From NCBI GenBank assembly GCA_045593325.1, contig JAZNWL010000079.1, forward strand, positions 1 through 16,902: a stretch of 16,902 bases of DNA. The letters run 5' to 3'. Of this stretch, positions 1 to 6,263 are shown piece by piece. The notes under the pieces are model-generated. The model did no database searches. It saw only the letters and a list, made by a program, of their open reading frames with translations, and was not told where the DNA came from. This DNA comes from UMGS1484 sp045593325 (GTDB lineage: Bacteria; Bacillota; Clostridia; Oscillospirales; Acutalibacteraceae). The number at the start of each line of letters is the position of its first letter. Within the stretch, counting starts at the first letter, position 1. A program made the translations under genes and the position numbers.

Positions 1-1104
1 CTCATCGTCACAGGTTGCCTGGCGGAACGATATCAGAATGAACTGCTGTCCGCCATGCCCGAAGTGGATGCCGTGGTGGGCATTGGGCAAAACGGCAACA
101 TTGTTTCCATTGTGGATGAGGTGGTTAAGGGGGGCGAGCCCAAAGGCTTTTATGCGCCCAAAGGGTGTTTGCCTTTAAACGGGGAACGCCTGCTCATAAA
201 CCCACCCCACTACGCATATATAAAGATATCCGAAGGGTGTAATAACCGTTGCACCTATTGTGCCATTCCTGCCATTCGGGGAGAAATGCGAAGCCGAACG
301 ATGGAAGATATTGTCAGGGAGGCGAAAGACCTGGCTAATCGGGGTGTGCGGGAACTCATTGTGGTTGCCCAGGATACCACCCGTTACGGGGAAGACCTGT
401 ACGGCAAATGCGAATTGCCCCGCCTGCTGAATGAACTTTGCACCATAGAGGGCATTGACTGGATTCGGATCTTGTACGCCTACCCTGACCGCATCACCCA
501 TGAACTGTTGCAGGTGATGGCAAGTCAGGAAAAGATCGTGAAATATTTAGACCTGCCTATTCAGCATTGCAATGGGGAGGTATTACGGAATATGAACCGC
601 CCGGGCAATCGGCAAGCCCTGGAAGACTGTATTGCCAAAATTCGGCAAATGGTGCCGGGCATCGTCATTCGCACCACCGTGATGGTGGGCTTTCCCGGGG
701 AGACCCACCGGCAGTTTGAAGAACTGTGTGAATTTATTAAACAAGTGGAAATTCCCCGTTTGGGCTGTTTCGTGTTCTCCCCGGAAGAAGATACCGTTGC
801 CGCAGGCATGGAAGGGCAAATTGAAAAGAAAATTGGGGAACATCGCCGTGATGTGATCATGAACACCCAATTCGACATTTCCTCCCGCTTTGCCGAAAGT
901 CTGGTGGGCAAAACCCTGACGGTGCTGGTGGACGAATTTGATTACGAGCGGGAGATGTTCGTGGGACGCACCCCCTTTGACGCCCCCGACATTGACTGTA
1001 AAGTATATATTTCCGCCAAAGCCGCCACCATTGGGGACTTTATTCCGGTGGAAATTACCGGTTTGGAAGATTTTGATTACATAGGAAAGGCGGTGAGCCA
1101 ATGA
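1..1104 (+). CDS. rimO: Ribosomal protein S12 methylthiotransferase RimO, 5' truncated by window edge
   Basis: RimO is a radical-SAM methylthiotransferase that adds a methylthio group to an aspartate of ribosomal protein uS12 in the cytoplasm. The frame is open from base 1, so the first ATG at 55 is internal: the upstream codons read LIVTGCLAERYQ, typical of the end of the N-terminal UPF0004/MTTase domain. Counting from base 1, C80, C84 and C87 form the CxxxCxxC motif for the radical-SAM [4Fe-4S] cluster, in the family context SEGCNNRCTYCAIPAIRG. The TIM-barrel follows, and the last ~65 residues look like a TRAM RNA-binding domain ending in IPVEITGLEDFDYIG. The CAIPAIRG context favours RimO over the tRNA enzyme MiaB. 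The stop overlaps the pgsA start as ATGA, so the two genes are translationally coupled. The N-terminal ~70-80 residues lie outside the window. Confidence 0.93.
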   Translation, partial: LIVTGCLAERYQNELLSAMPEVDAVVGIGQNGNIVSIVDEVVKGGEPKGFYAPKGCLPLNGERLLINPPHYAYIKISEGCNNRCTYCAIPAIRGEMRSRTMEDIVREAKDLANRGVRELIVVAQDTTRYGEDLYGKCELPRLLNELCTIEGIDWIRILYAYPDRITHELLQVMASQEKIVKYLDLPIQHCNGEVLRNMNRPGNRQALEDCIAKIRQMVPGIVIRTTVMVGFPGETHRQFEELCEFIKQVEIPRLGCFVFSPEEDTVAAGMEGQIEKKIGEHRRDVIMNTQFDISSRFAESLVGKTLTVLVDEFDYEREMFVGRTPFDAPDIDCKVYISAKAATIGDFIPVEITGLEDFDYIGKAVSQ

Positions 1105-1691
1105 ATTTACCCAATCAGTTGACCTTGCTTCGCATTTTCATGACCCCCTTCTTTTTGTTGACCTTATTGTGGGATTTTCCTTTCCACTATTTTGTGGCGC
1201 TCATCATTTTCATTGCCGCTTCATTGACCGACATGTGGGACGGCATGATTGCCCGCAAACGGAATTTGGTGACCGATTTCGGTAAATTTTTAGACCCCAT
1301 TGCCGACAAAATGCTCACCACCTCCGCCTTTTTGGGATTCATGGTGTTGGGGCACGGGGTTGGCATTGTGTGGATCACCTTTGCGGTGCTCACCCGTGAA
1401 TTTATGGTGGCTTCCATTCGCATGATGGCCGCCACCAAAGGGTGTGTCATCGCCGCAGACATGTTCGGCAAAGTGAAAACCGTGGTGCAAATGGTTGCCA
1501 TTATTATGGTTATGGCATTCCACGGGTTTATGGATATTTTTGCCATGTTCCTGCCTGATTTCACCCTGCTGAACCTGCCTATGGAAATTCTGTATAACGT
1601 TGCCCTGTGGCTTTCGGCGGTGCTGACGGTGATTTCCGGGGTGAATTATTGGTGGAAAAACCGCCACTGCTTGGATTTTACCAAATTATAA
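1101..1691 (+). CDS. pgsA: CDP-diacylglycerol--glycerol-3-phosphate 3-phosphatidyltransferase
   Basis: PgsA is a membrane enzyme that makes phosphatidylglycerol phosphate from CDP-diacylglycerol and glycerol-3-phosphate, the first committed step to phosphatidylglycerol and cardiolipin. The 196-residue length is normal. The CDP-alcohol phosphatidyltransferase signature is complete: D44, D47, G48, A51, R52, G61, D65 and D69 follow the DxxDGxxAR...GxxxDxxxD pattern. Hydrophobic stretches at about 8-24, 30-42, 76-98, 125-145 and 160-182 fit a polytopic membrane protein. The ATG overlaps the rimO stop, and rimO-pgsA is a common Firmicutes gene order. Residues are intact and no anomaly is visible. 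Confidence 0.95.
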   Translation: MNLPNQLTLLRIFMTPFFLLTLLWDFPFHYFVALIIFIAASLTDMWDGMIARKRNLVTDFGKFLDPIADKMLTTSAFLGFMVLGHGVGIVWITFAVLTREFMVASIRMMAATKGCVIAADMFGKVKTVVQMVAIIMVMAFHGFMDIFAMFLPDFTLLNLPMEILYNVALWLSAVLTVISGVNYWWKNRHCLDFTKL

Positions 1692-1698
1692 TCAACTT

Positions 1699-1730
1699 TT
1701 TTTCAAAAAAAGATAGATTTTTTTGAAAAA
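1699..1730. repeat. A/T-rich perfect inverted repeat after pgsA, possible weak terminator
   Basis: Arms TTTTTCAAAAAAA (1699-1711) and TTTTTTTGAAAAA (1718-1730) are perfect 13-bp complements around the 6-base loop GATAGA. They lie just after the pgsA stop. The stem is almost all A-T, so it would be a weak intrinsic terminator, though the 3' arm itself supplies a seven-T run. It also abuts the promoter region of the T-box leader. Its function is inferred. Confidence 0.5.
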
Positions 1731-1755
1731 TCGTGTATACTGATACTAATGCCAT

Positions 1756-1990
1756 AAACAAGACAAGTAAGGGTTGTTTTTCCCTCAGAGAGAAAAGGTC
1801 GTGGGCTGAAAGCCTTTTCGGGTTCAAACCTTCCCCCAATGCCCTTGTTTGCAGGCGCCCCCAACGGGAACAGGATTCCTCAGTATGGGCGTTCGGGTGG
1901 TCGCTCCGTTATCGGCGAAATGAGTGAAAAGTAAGAGTGGAACCGCGTATTTGCGCCTCTTTCGTCCTGTGGGATGAAAGGGGCGTTTTT
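1756..1990 (+). promoter_or_regulatory. T-box leader, predicted to sense tRNA-Cys, controlling cysE-HAD-cysS
   Basis: This is a T-box antitermination leader. The base of Stem I is a perfect 7-bp pairing, AAACAAG (1756-1762) with CTTGTTT (1844-1850). AGTA of the 5' specifier-loop motif is at 1765-1768. The 3' side of the loop reads CCAATGC, placing specifier TGC (Cys) at 1840-1842. The T-box core AGAGTGGAACCGCG is at 1934-1947; its variable UGGN base is A1941, which would pair with the U73 discriminator known for tRNA-Cys. A 14-bp terminator follows. Uncharged tRNA-Cys should stabilise the antiterminator and allow transcription into cysE and cysS, matching the downstream pathway. A -10-like TATACT (1736-1741) fits a start near 1748, but no good -35 sits at 17 bp. 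The base after the specifier is C, where a purine is usual. Confidence 0.93.
1954..1990 (+). terminator. T-box intrinsic terminator
   Basis: A 14-bp stem pairs 1954-1967 (CGCCTCTTTCGTCC) with 1972-1985, with loop TGTG (1968-1971) and two G-U pairs, and is followed by TTTTT (1986-1990). Its 5' arm begins just after the T-box core, so formation is mutually exclusive with the antiterminator. It should stop transcription when tRNA-Cys is charged. Confidence 0.9.
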
Positions 1991-2000
1991 AGTTGTGTAT

Positions 2001-2096
2001 CCCCCAGTCAAACGCTTTGCGTTTGCCAGCCCCCTTTAGGCAAGGGGGCCAAGAGGGCTTGGTGCAACAAGCAGGCTTTCCTTAGGTAAGGAAGGC
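2001..2096. repeat. Multi-hairpin intergenic repeat between the T-box and cysE
   Basis: Three compact hairpins follow one another here: CAAACGC/GCGTTTG (2009-2015 with 2019-2025, loop TTT), GCCCCCTT/AAGGGGGC (2029-2036 with 2042-2049), and GCTTTCCTT/AAGGAAGGC (2075-2083 with 2088-2096, one G-T pair). The layout resembles dispersed non-coding repeats I recall from Ruminococcaceae-type genomes, but only one copy lies in the window, so dispersal is not shown. It lies after the T-box terminator and before the cysE ribosome binding site, so it would be in the 5' leader of every read-through mRNA. Confidence 0.5.
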
Positions 2097-2122
2097 GAGA
2101 AAAAACAGAAAGGAACAGATTT

Positions 2123-2764
2123 ATGTTCAACCGTTTTCGTGACGAGATTGGTGCCATTAAACAGCGTGACCCTGCGGCACGGTCTGCCATTGAAATTTTA
2201 ATGTTATACCCCGGCTACAAAGCCATTCGGATGCATCGTCGTGCCAACTGGTTTTTTCGCCACAACATGAAATTTTTTGCCCGCTATATTTCCCAACGGG
2301 CGGTGAAAAAAACAGGCATTGAGATCCACCCCGGGGCAACCCTGGGGCGGCGGGTATTCATTGACCACGGCACAGGAGTGGTCATTGGGGAAACCGCCGT
2401 GGTGGGGGACGACGTCACCATTTACCAAGGGGTCACCCTTGGGGGGACGGGGAAAGACACCGGCAAACGCCATCCCACCATTGAACAAGGGGTTATGATC
2501 GGCGCCGGGGCAAAGGTGCTGGGTCCCTTCACCGTGGGGGAACATTCCCGCATTGCCGCCGGGGCGGTGGTGCTTCATGAGATCCCCCCTTACAGTACCG
2601 CCGTTGGGGTGCCTGCCCGTGTGGTGAAACGGGGGAACATCCGCCTCACCGACGATTTGGACCAGGTTCACGTACCCGACCCCATTGCTCAAAAGCTGTG
2701 TATGTTGGAATCCAAAATTTATCATTTGGAAAAAAAGTTGAGGGAATATGAAAACAAAGAATAA
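2123..2764 (+). CDS. cysE: Serine O-acetyltransferase
   Basis: CysE transfers acetyl from acetyl-CoA to L-serine to give O-acetylserine, the committed step of cysteine synthesis, in the cytoplasm. At 213 residues it matches the short Bacillus-type enzyme. The N-terminal ~60 residues are helical; residues ~65-160 form the left-handed beta-helix with hexapeptide repeats. D81-H82 and E90 in DHGTGVVIGET, and R116-H117 in GKRHPTI, match the active-site D157/H158, E166 and R192/H193 of the E. coli enzyme. GVPARVV (152-158) closes the helix. The last ~30 residues (IAQKLCMLESKIYHL) are a probable coiled coil, not the usual E. coli-type tail. The start has AAAGGA 8 bases upstream. The gene is under the Cys T-box and overlaps the HAD gene by 17 bases. 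Confidence 0.96.
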   Translation: MFNRFRDEIGAIKQRDPAARSAIEILMLYPGYKAIRMHRRANWFFRHNMKFFARYISQRAVKKTGIEIHPGATLGRRVFIDHGTGVVIGETAVVGDDVTIYQGVTLGGTGKDTGKRHPTIEQGVMIGAGAKVLGPFTVGEHSRIAAGAVVLHEIPPYSTAVGVPARVVKRGNIRLTDDLDQVHVPDPIAQKLCMLESKIYHLEKKLREYENKE

Positions 2765-3404
2765 CGTTATATTTGATTTGGACGGTACCCTAACCGATTC
2801 GGGAAGGGGTATCAAAAATTCGGTGCGGTATATGCTAAACCGTTACGGGTTTCCCATGGAAAGCGAAGAACAGTTAAACCGCTACGTGGGGCCCCCTTTG
2901 CTCACAAGTTTTCAAACCTATTTGGGAATGGATGAAAAAACAGCAGGGGAAGCCATTGCGGTGTATCGGGAATACTTTACCACCAAAGGAATGTTTGAAA
3001 ATGCGGTGTATGAGGGGGTAATTCCCCTTTTGGACACCCTAAAAGCACAGGGAAAACGGCTGTTCATTGCCACAGGAAAACCCACGGTGTATACCCTGCA
3101 AATTTTAGAGCATTTTCACCTTTCTCATTATTTTGACCGTGTGTGCGGAATTGGGCTGGAGGAAACCGATATGGGCAAAGCCCAGTTGATTACACAGGTA
3201 ATTAAAAGTGAAAATCTTATTCCTACCACCTGCCTGATGGTGGGGGACCGTGAGTTTGATATATTGGGTGCCAAGGCAGTGGGCATTTCTTCGGTGGGAG
3301 TTACCTACGGCTACGGCACAAAGGATGAACTGCAAACCGCAGGGGCGGATTTTTTGGCTTCCTCGGTGGCAGAATTGCAAGAGTTATTACAGAAAATCCA
3401 ATAG
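2748..3404 (+). CDS. HAD-superfamily phosphatase (Gph/PpaX-like), substrate unknown
   Basis: This is a class IA HAD hydrolase of 218 residues, the size of phosphoglycolate phosphatase-like enzymes. Motif I is DLDGTLTDS with nucleophile D10 and acid D12; motif II is T109 in FIATGKP; motif III/IV is K144 with GDREFD, acids D167 and D171. Residues ~15-90 form the alpha-helical cap and include YVGPPL, common in clostridial Gph-like proteins. It probably dephosphorylates a small phosphometabolite, but the substrate cannot be read from sequence. Its ATG and AGGGA site lie inside the end of cysE, and cysS begins 12 bases after its stop, so it is embedded in the T-box operon. That suggests a role linked to cysteine or serine metabolism (for example clearing a by-product), which is inference. 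Confidence 0.88.
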   Translation: MKTKNNVIFDLDGTLTDSGRGIKNSVRYMLNRYGFPMESEEQLNRYVGPPLLTSFQTYLGMDEKTAGEAIAVYREYFTTKGMFENAVYEGVIPLLDTLKAQGKRLFIATGKPTVYTLQILEHFHLSHYFDRVCGIGLEETDMGKAQLITQVIKSENLIPTTCLMVGDREFDILGAKAVGISSVGVTYGYGTKDELQTAGADFLASSVAELQELLQKIQ

Positions 3405-3416
3405 AGGAGAATTCGT

Positions 3417-4817
3417 ATGAAAATTTTTAATACCTTAACCAGAGAAAAACAAGAACTCATTCCCATCAAAGAGGGGGAAGTGAAAATTTACGCCTGCGGA
3501 CCTACCGTGTATAACTACATTCACATCGGTAACGCCCGTCCTTTGTGCGTCTTCGACGTGCTTCGCCGGTATTTGCAGTTCCGTGGCATGAAGGTGACCT
3601 ACGTGCAGAACTTCACCGACGTGGACGACAAACTCATTAAAAAAGCCAACGAAGAAGGCATCACCGTGCCCCAGGTTGCCGAACGGTATATTGCTGAATA
3701 CCGCACCGATGCCCATGGGCTGAATGTTATGGATGCTGACGTGCATCCCCGCGCCACCCAGGAAATGGCAGAAATTTTTGACCTGATCACCGCCTTGGTG
3801 GAACAAGGCTATGCCTACGAAAGCGGCGGGGACGTATATTTCCGTACCAATCAATTCAAGGAATACGGCAAACTTTCTCATCAGCCCCTGGAAGAACTGG
3901 AAGCAGGCGCCAGCGAGCGGGTGGATGCCGGGGACTTGAAAGAAAATCCCATGGACTTTGCCCTGTGGAAAGCCGCCAAAGAAGGGGAAATTTATTGGGA
4001 TTCTCCCTGGGGTAAGGGTCGCCCCGGTTGGCACATTGAATGTTCCGCCATGTCCCGTCGGTATTTGGGTAAGAGTATTGATATCCATTGCGGCGGTCAG
4101 GACTTGATCTTCCCCCACCACGAAAACGAAATTGCCCAGTCGGAATGTGCCAATGGTTGCGAATTTGCCCACTATTGGATGCACAACGGCTACATCAACG
4201 TGGATAACCGCAAAATGTCCAAATCCTTGGGCAACTTCTTCACCGTGCGGGACGTTGCCGAGAAGTACGGCTATGAACCCATTCGGTATTTGATGATCGC
4301 CTCCCACTACCGTAGCCCCATTAACTACAACGTGGAAGTGATCGAACAAAACGTTCGGGCTTTGGAACGGCTGTATACCTGCCGTGAAGGGGTGGAATTT
4401 ACCCTGCAAAATGCCACAGGCAGTTTGACCCAACAAGAACAGGAAACCGTAGCCGCTTTTGACAAACGGAAAGACCAATTCATTGCCGCTATGGACGATG
4501 ACCTGAACACCGCCGACGGTATTTCCGCCCTGTTTGAACTGGCTCGGGATATCAACGTCGCCATGACAAAGAACCCTTCCAAGGAACTGTGCGAAATCGC
4601 CCTGGAACGTTTCAACCAACTGGCAAACGTGCTGGGTCTTTTGTACGAAAAGAAAGAGGATTCCATTGACGCAGAAGTGGAAGATCTGATTGCAAAGCGG
4701 ACCGCCGCCCGTAAAAATCGTGACTTCGCCGAAGCCGACCGTATTCGGGATCTGTTAAAAGATATGGGCATTGTCCTTGAGGATACCCCTCAAGGCGTTA
4801 AATGGCATAAAGAGTAA
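3417..4817 (+). CDS. cysS: Cysteine--tRNA ligase
   Basis: CysRS charges tRNA-Cys with cysteine using ATP. The 466-residue length is standard. The class I signatures are intact: HIGN at 36-39 and KMSKS at 266-270. Zinc ligands that recognise the cysteine thiol are present at C27, C209, H234 and E238, matching C28, C209, H234 and E238 in E. coli. The C-terminal part holds the DALR helical domain and the tRNA-binding end (FAEADRIRDLLKDMGIVLEDTPQGVKW). The ribosome binding site AGAGGAG is 7-8 bases upstream of ATG. It is the last gene of the operon, followed 15 bases on by a strong terminator. Enzyme and upstream T-box share the same tRNA, which closes the regulatory loop. Confidence 0.98.
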   Translation: MKIFNTLTREKQELIPIKEGEVKIYACGPTVYNYIHIGNARPLCVFDVLRRYLQFRGMKVTYVQNFTDVDDKLIKKANEEGITVPQVAERYIAEYRTDAHGLNVMDADVHPRATQEMAEIFDLITALVEQGYAYESGGDVYFRTNQFKEYGKLSHQPLEELEAGASERVDAGDLKENPMDFALWKAAKEGEIYWDSPWGKGRPGWHIECSAMSRRYLGKSIDIHCGGQDLIFPHHENEIAQSECANGCEFAHYWMHNGYINVDNRKMSKSLGNFFTVRDVAEKYGYEPIRYLMIASHYRSPINYNVEVIEQNVRALERLYTCREGVEFTLQNATGSLTQQEQETVAAFDKRKDQFIAAMDDDLNTADGISALFELARDINVAMTKNPSKELCEIALERFNQLANVLGLLYEKKEDSIDAEVEDLIAKRTAARKNRDFAEADRIRDLLKDMGIVLEDTPQGVKWHKE

Positions 4818-4832
4818 ACCATAAAATAAGAG

Positions 4833-4866
4833 ACCCTCTGTGGAGCGAAATCCACAGAGGGTTTTG
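4833..4866 (+). terminator. Intrinsic terminator of the cysE-HAD-cysS operon
   Basis: A perfect 12-bp stem, ACCCTCTGTGGA (4833-4844) with TCCACAGAGGGT (4851-4862), surrounds loop GCGAAA and is followed by a T-rich tail. It lies between the convergent cysS and DUF3048 genes. The minus-strand tail is poorer in T, so it is clearest as a plus-strand terminator. Confidence 0.92.
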
Positions 4867-4876
4867 TTGTACCGGA

Positions 4877-5932
4877 TTATTCAACAATAGTTTTGCTTTC
4901 ATTGGCGGTGGGAGGGAAGGCGATCCAGGAAGAGCCCACGTTGATGTTCAGTTCTTCGCCATTTTGAGTAAAGAATTTCAAGGGGTCGCCGGCCTCTCCT
5001 TTTTCCCATTTAATGGGGGTGCAAGTGCCCTTTGATACATACATTCCGTCCCCTTCGGACAAAATAGTTCTCAGATGGTAATTGTCATCAAACTTGGGGC
5101 TTCTGGCATATAGGAGAAACAGATTGTCGGTAACGGTGTCTTCCCCTGTTTTATTGTCCTTATGGGTCTTGCTCATGGGACAGCGGGTATATTTCTTGGT
5201 TTCGGGGTTATAGGTAAAGGTGGTTTTGTATCCGTCGGACATGACGTAGGTTACTTTGTTACAAACCGTTTCAAAGGTTTGTTCGGTTTGGGCAAAGGTG
5301 AAGGCGTTGGGGGTGATCTCCTTTTTGCTTTCGGTGCGCCAGTCGTATTGTTTCAAACCTGTGCTGAGTTTTTCCCCTGTGGTAAACAGGCGGTGCTCAT
5401 AGGCAAGGCCGTTGTTTTCCCGGAAACTGCTGCCGGAATAGGCGGTGATATTGTAATTGTCCATCCCCAATTCCCGCATGTAGGGTTTGGTGTAAACGTT
5501 GTCCTGTCCGCAATGAACGTAGGTGGCATCCAAGCCCTTGGCCAGTTGAACGTAGGTGTAGCGGGCGGAGCGGATGGAACCGATCTTATCCGCTTTGGAA
5601 AGGTCATAGAACACCGCCATCAAACGGGAAATGCCCCCTTCCACCAGACATTCAAACACCAGGTCGGCATCGTTCAGCCCGCATTGCACAGGCTGGGCGG
5701 TGGTGATGTTGTTCACCATAATGGCAACGGGACGTTTGTTTCGGGCGTTTTCTTCCACTTCTTTTACCCCGGTCAAGGGGTTTTCATATAACACAGGTTC
5801 CACCACCGTGGGGGTATCTTTCGAGGCGGTAATGGCGGAGGAAGTAAGTTCCGAAAAATCGTCATTCCCATCGCAACCAACGGTGCACAAGGTGGCAAGA
5901 ACCAGGCAAAACAGTAACAGTCTTTTCAGCAT
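4877..5932 (-). CDS. DUF3048 domain-containing (YerB-like) lipoprotein
   Basis: The 351-residue product starts with a short lipoprotein-type signal, MLKRLLLFCLVLATLCTVGC, with the lipidated cysteine at C20. Position -3 is T rather than the usual L, so the lipobox is slightly off consensus. A low-complexity S/T linker precedes the DUF3048 core: NPLTG (51-55), RPVAIMVNN (67-75), GLNDADLVFE followed by EGGISRLMAVF (to 108) and IGSIRSAR (117-124). These match the YerB family of extracytoplasmic proteins, whose biochemical function is not established. ATG has AAAGGA about 10 bases upstream. The gene is monocistronic, read convergently with cysS and divergently from the riboswitch-ATPase unit, from its own promoter at 5968-5996. 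Confidence 0.9.
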   Translation of the reverse strand: MLKRLLLFCLVLATLCTVGCDGNDDFSELTSSAITASKDTPTVVEPVLYENPLTGVKEVEENARNKRPVAIMVNNITTAQPVQCGLNDADLVFECLVEGGISRLMAVFYDLSKADKIGSIRSARYTYVQLAKGLDATYVHCGQDNVYTKPYMRELGMDNYNITAYSGSSFRENNGLAYEHRLFTTGEKLSTGLKQYDWRTESKKEITPNAFTFAQTEQTFETVCNKVTYVMSDGYKTTFTYNPETKKYTRCPMSKTHKDNKTGEDTVTDNLFLLYARSPKFDDNYHLRTILSEGDGMYVSKGTCTPIKWEKGEAGDPLKFFTQNGEELNINVGSSWIAFPPTANESKTIVE

Positions 5933-5967
5933 AAAAACAAATCCTTTTGTCGAAATTTGGTACTTCT

Positions 5968-5996
5968 ATTGTACGGCTTTGGCAGTTTTTTTGCAA
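5968..5996 (-). promoter_or_regulatory. Sigma-A promoter of the DUF3048 gene
   Basis: On the minus strand -35 TTGCAA (5996-5991) and -10 TACAAT (5973-5968) are separated by exactly 17 bases. The start would be near 5961, giving a leader of about 28 bases that contains AAAGGA. It stands back to back with the ATPase promoter at 6032. Confidence 0.7.
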
Positions 5997-6031
5997 CTGT
6001 TTTTTTGCTTTTTCCAAATTTTCCTGTCCCC

Positions 6032-6060
6032 TTGACAAAGTTGGGAAAATTTGGTATGAT
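6032..6060 (+). promoter_or_regulatory. Sigma-A promoter of the Mn riboswitch-ATPase unit
   Basis: Consensus -35 TTGACA (6032-6037) and -10 TATGAT (6055-6060) have a 17-base spacer. The predicted start near 6067 falls on the first bases of riboswitch stem P1, which supports both calls. Confidence 0.9.
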
Positions 6061-6063
6061 ATT

Positions 6064-6196
6064 GCTTGTAAGAGGGAGTAGCTTACAGCCCCATTGGGGT
6101 GACTGTTCATTCGTCAATACAACCCGGTTTCGGGTTCGGGTGAACACCGTTAGGTTGACAGGACTCAACCCGATCTGGAAGCAAGACTTTTACAGC
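6064..6196 (+). promoter_or_regulatory. YybP-YkoY family (Mn2+) riboswitch
   Basis: Conserved pieces of this family are visible: GGGAGTAGC (6074-6082), TCGTCAAT (6111-6118), a GTTGACA segment near 6152-6159, and GCAAGAC (6181-6187) closing the element. P1 forms between GTAAGAG (6068-6074) and CTTTTAC (6187-6193), 7 bp with one G-U pair. The same 3' strand is the 5' arm of the terminator at 6186, so P1 and the terminator exclude each other. This is the known logic of the family: Mn2+ stabilises P1, blocks the terminator and turns the gene on. The downstream gene is a P-type cation ATPase, a usual target of this riboswitch class. Confidence 0.9.
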
Positions 6197-6222
6197 ACAC
6201 CTGTGGCTGTAAAAGTTTTTTT
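6186..6222 (+). terminator. Expression-platform terminator of the Mn riboswitch
   Basis: A perfect 11-bp stem, ACTTTTACAGC (6186-6196) with GCTGTAAAAGT (6206-6216), is followed by a T run through 6222. Its 5' arm overlaps the 3' strand of riboswitch P1, so metal binding should prevent its formation. Confidence 0.9.
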
Positions 6223-6263
6223 ATTTTCGCCACAAAATACGAATGAAAGAAAGGGGATTTCCA

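Noticed and set aside
1733..1927. Open frame of 64 codons on the plus strand
   Set aside because: It lies wholly inside the T-box leader, whose Stem I pairing, specifier and T-box core explain the sequence. It has no ribosome binding site.
3435..4619. 394-codon minus-strand frame opposite cysS
   Set aside because: It is the antisense shadow of a fully conserved cysS. It is rich in H, G, F and V as expected for such shadows and has no start signals.
6243..6263. Upstream in-frame ATG for the P-type ATPase
   Set aside because: No ribosome binding site precedes 6243, whereas the GAAAGGGG for ATG 6264 lies within these codons, and the family N-terminus begins at MKEYLKSADEV.
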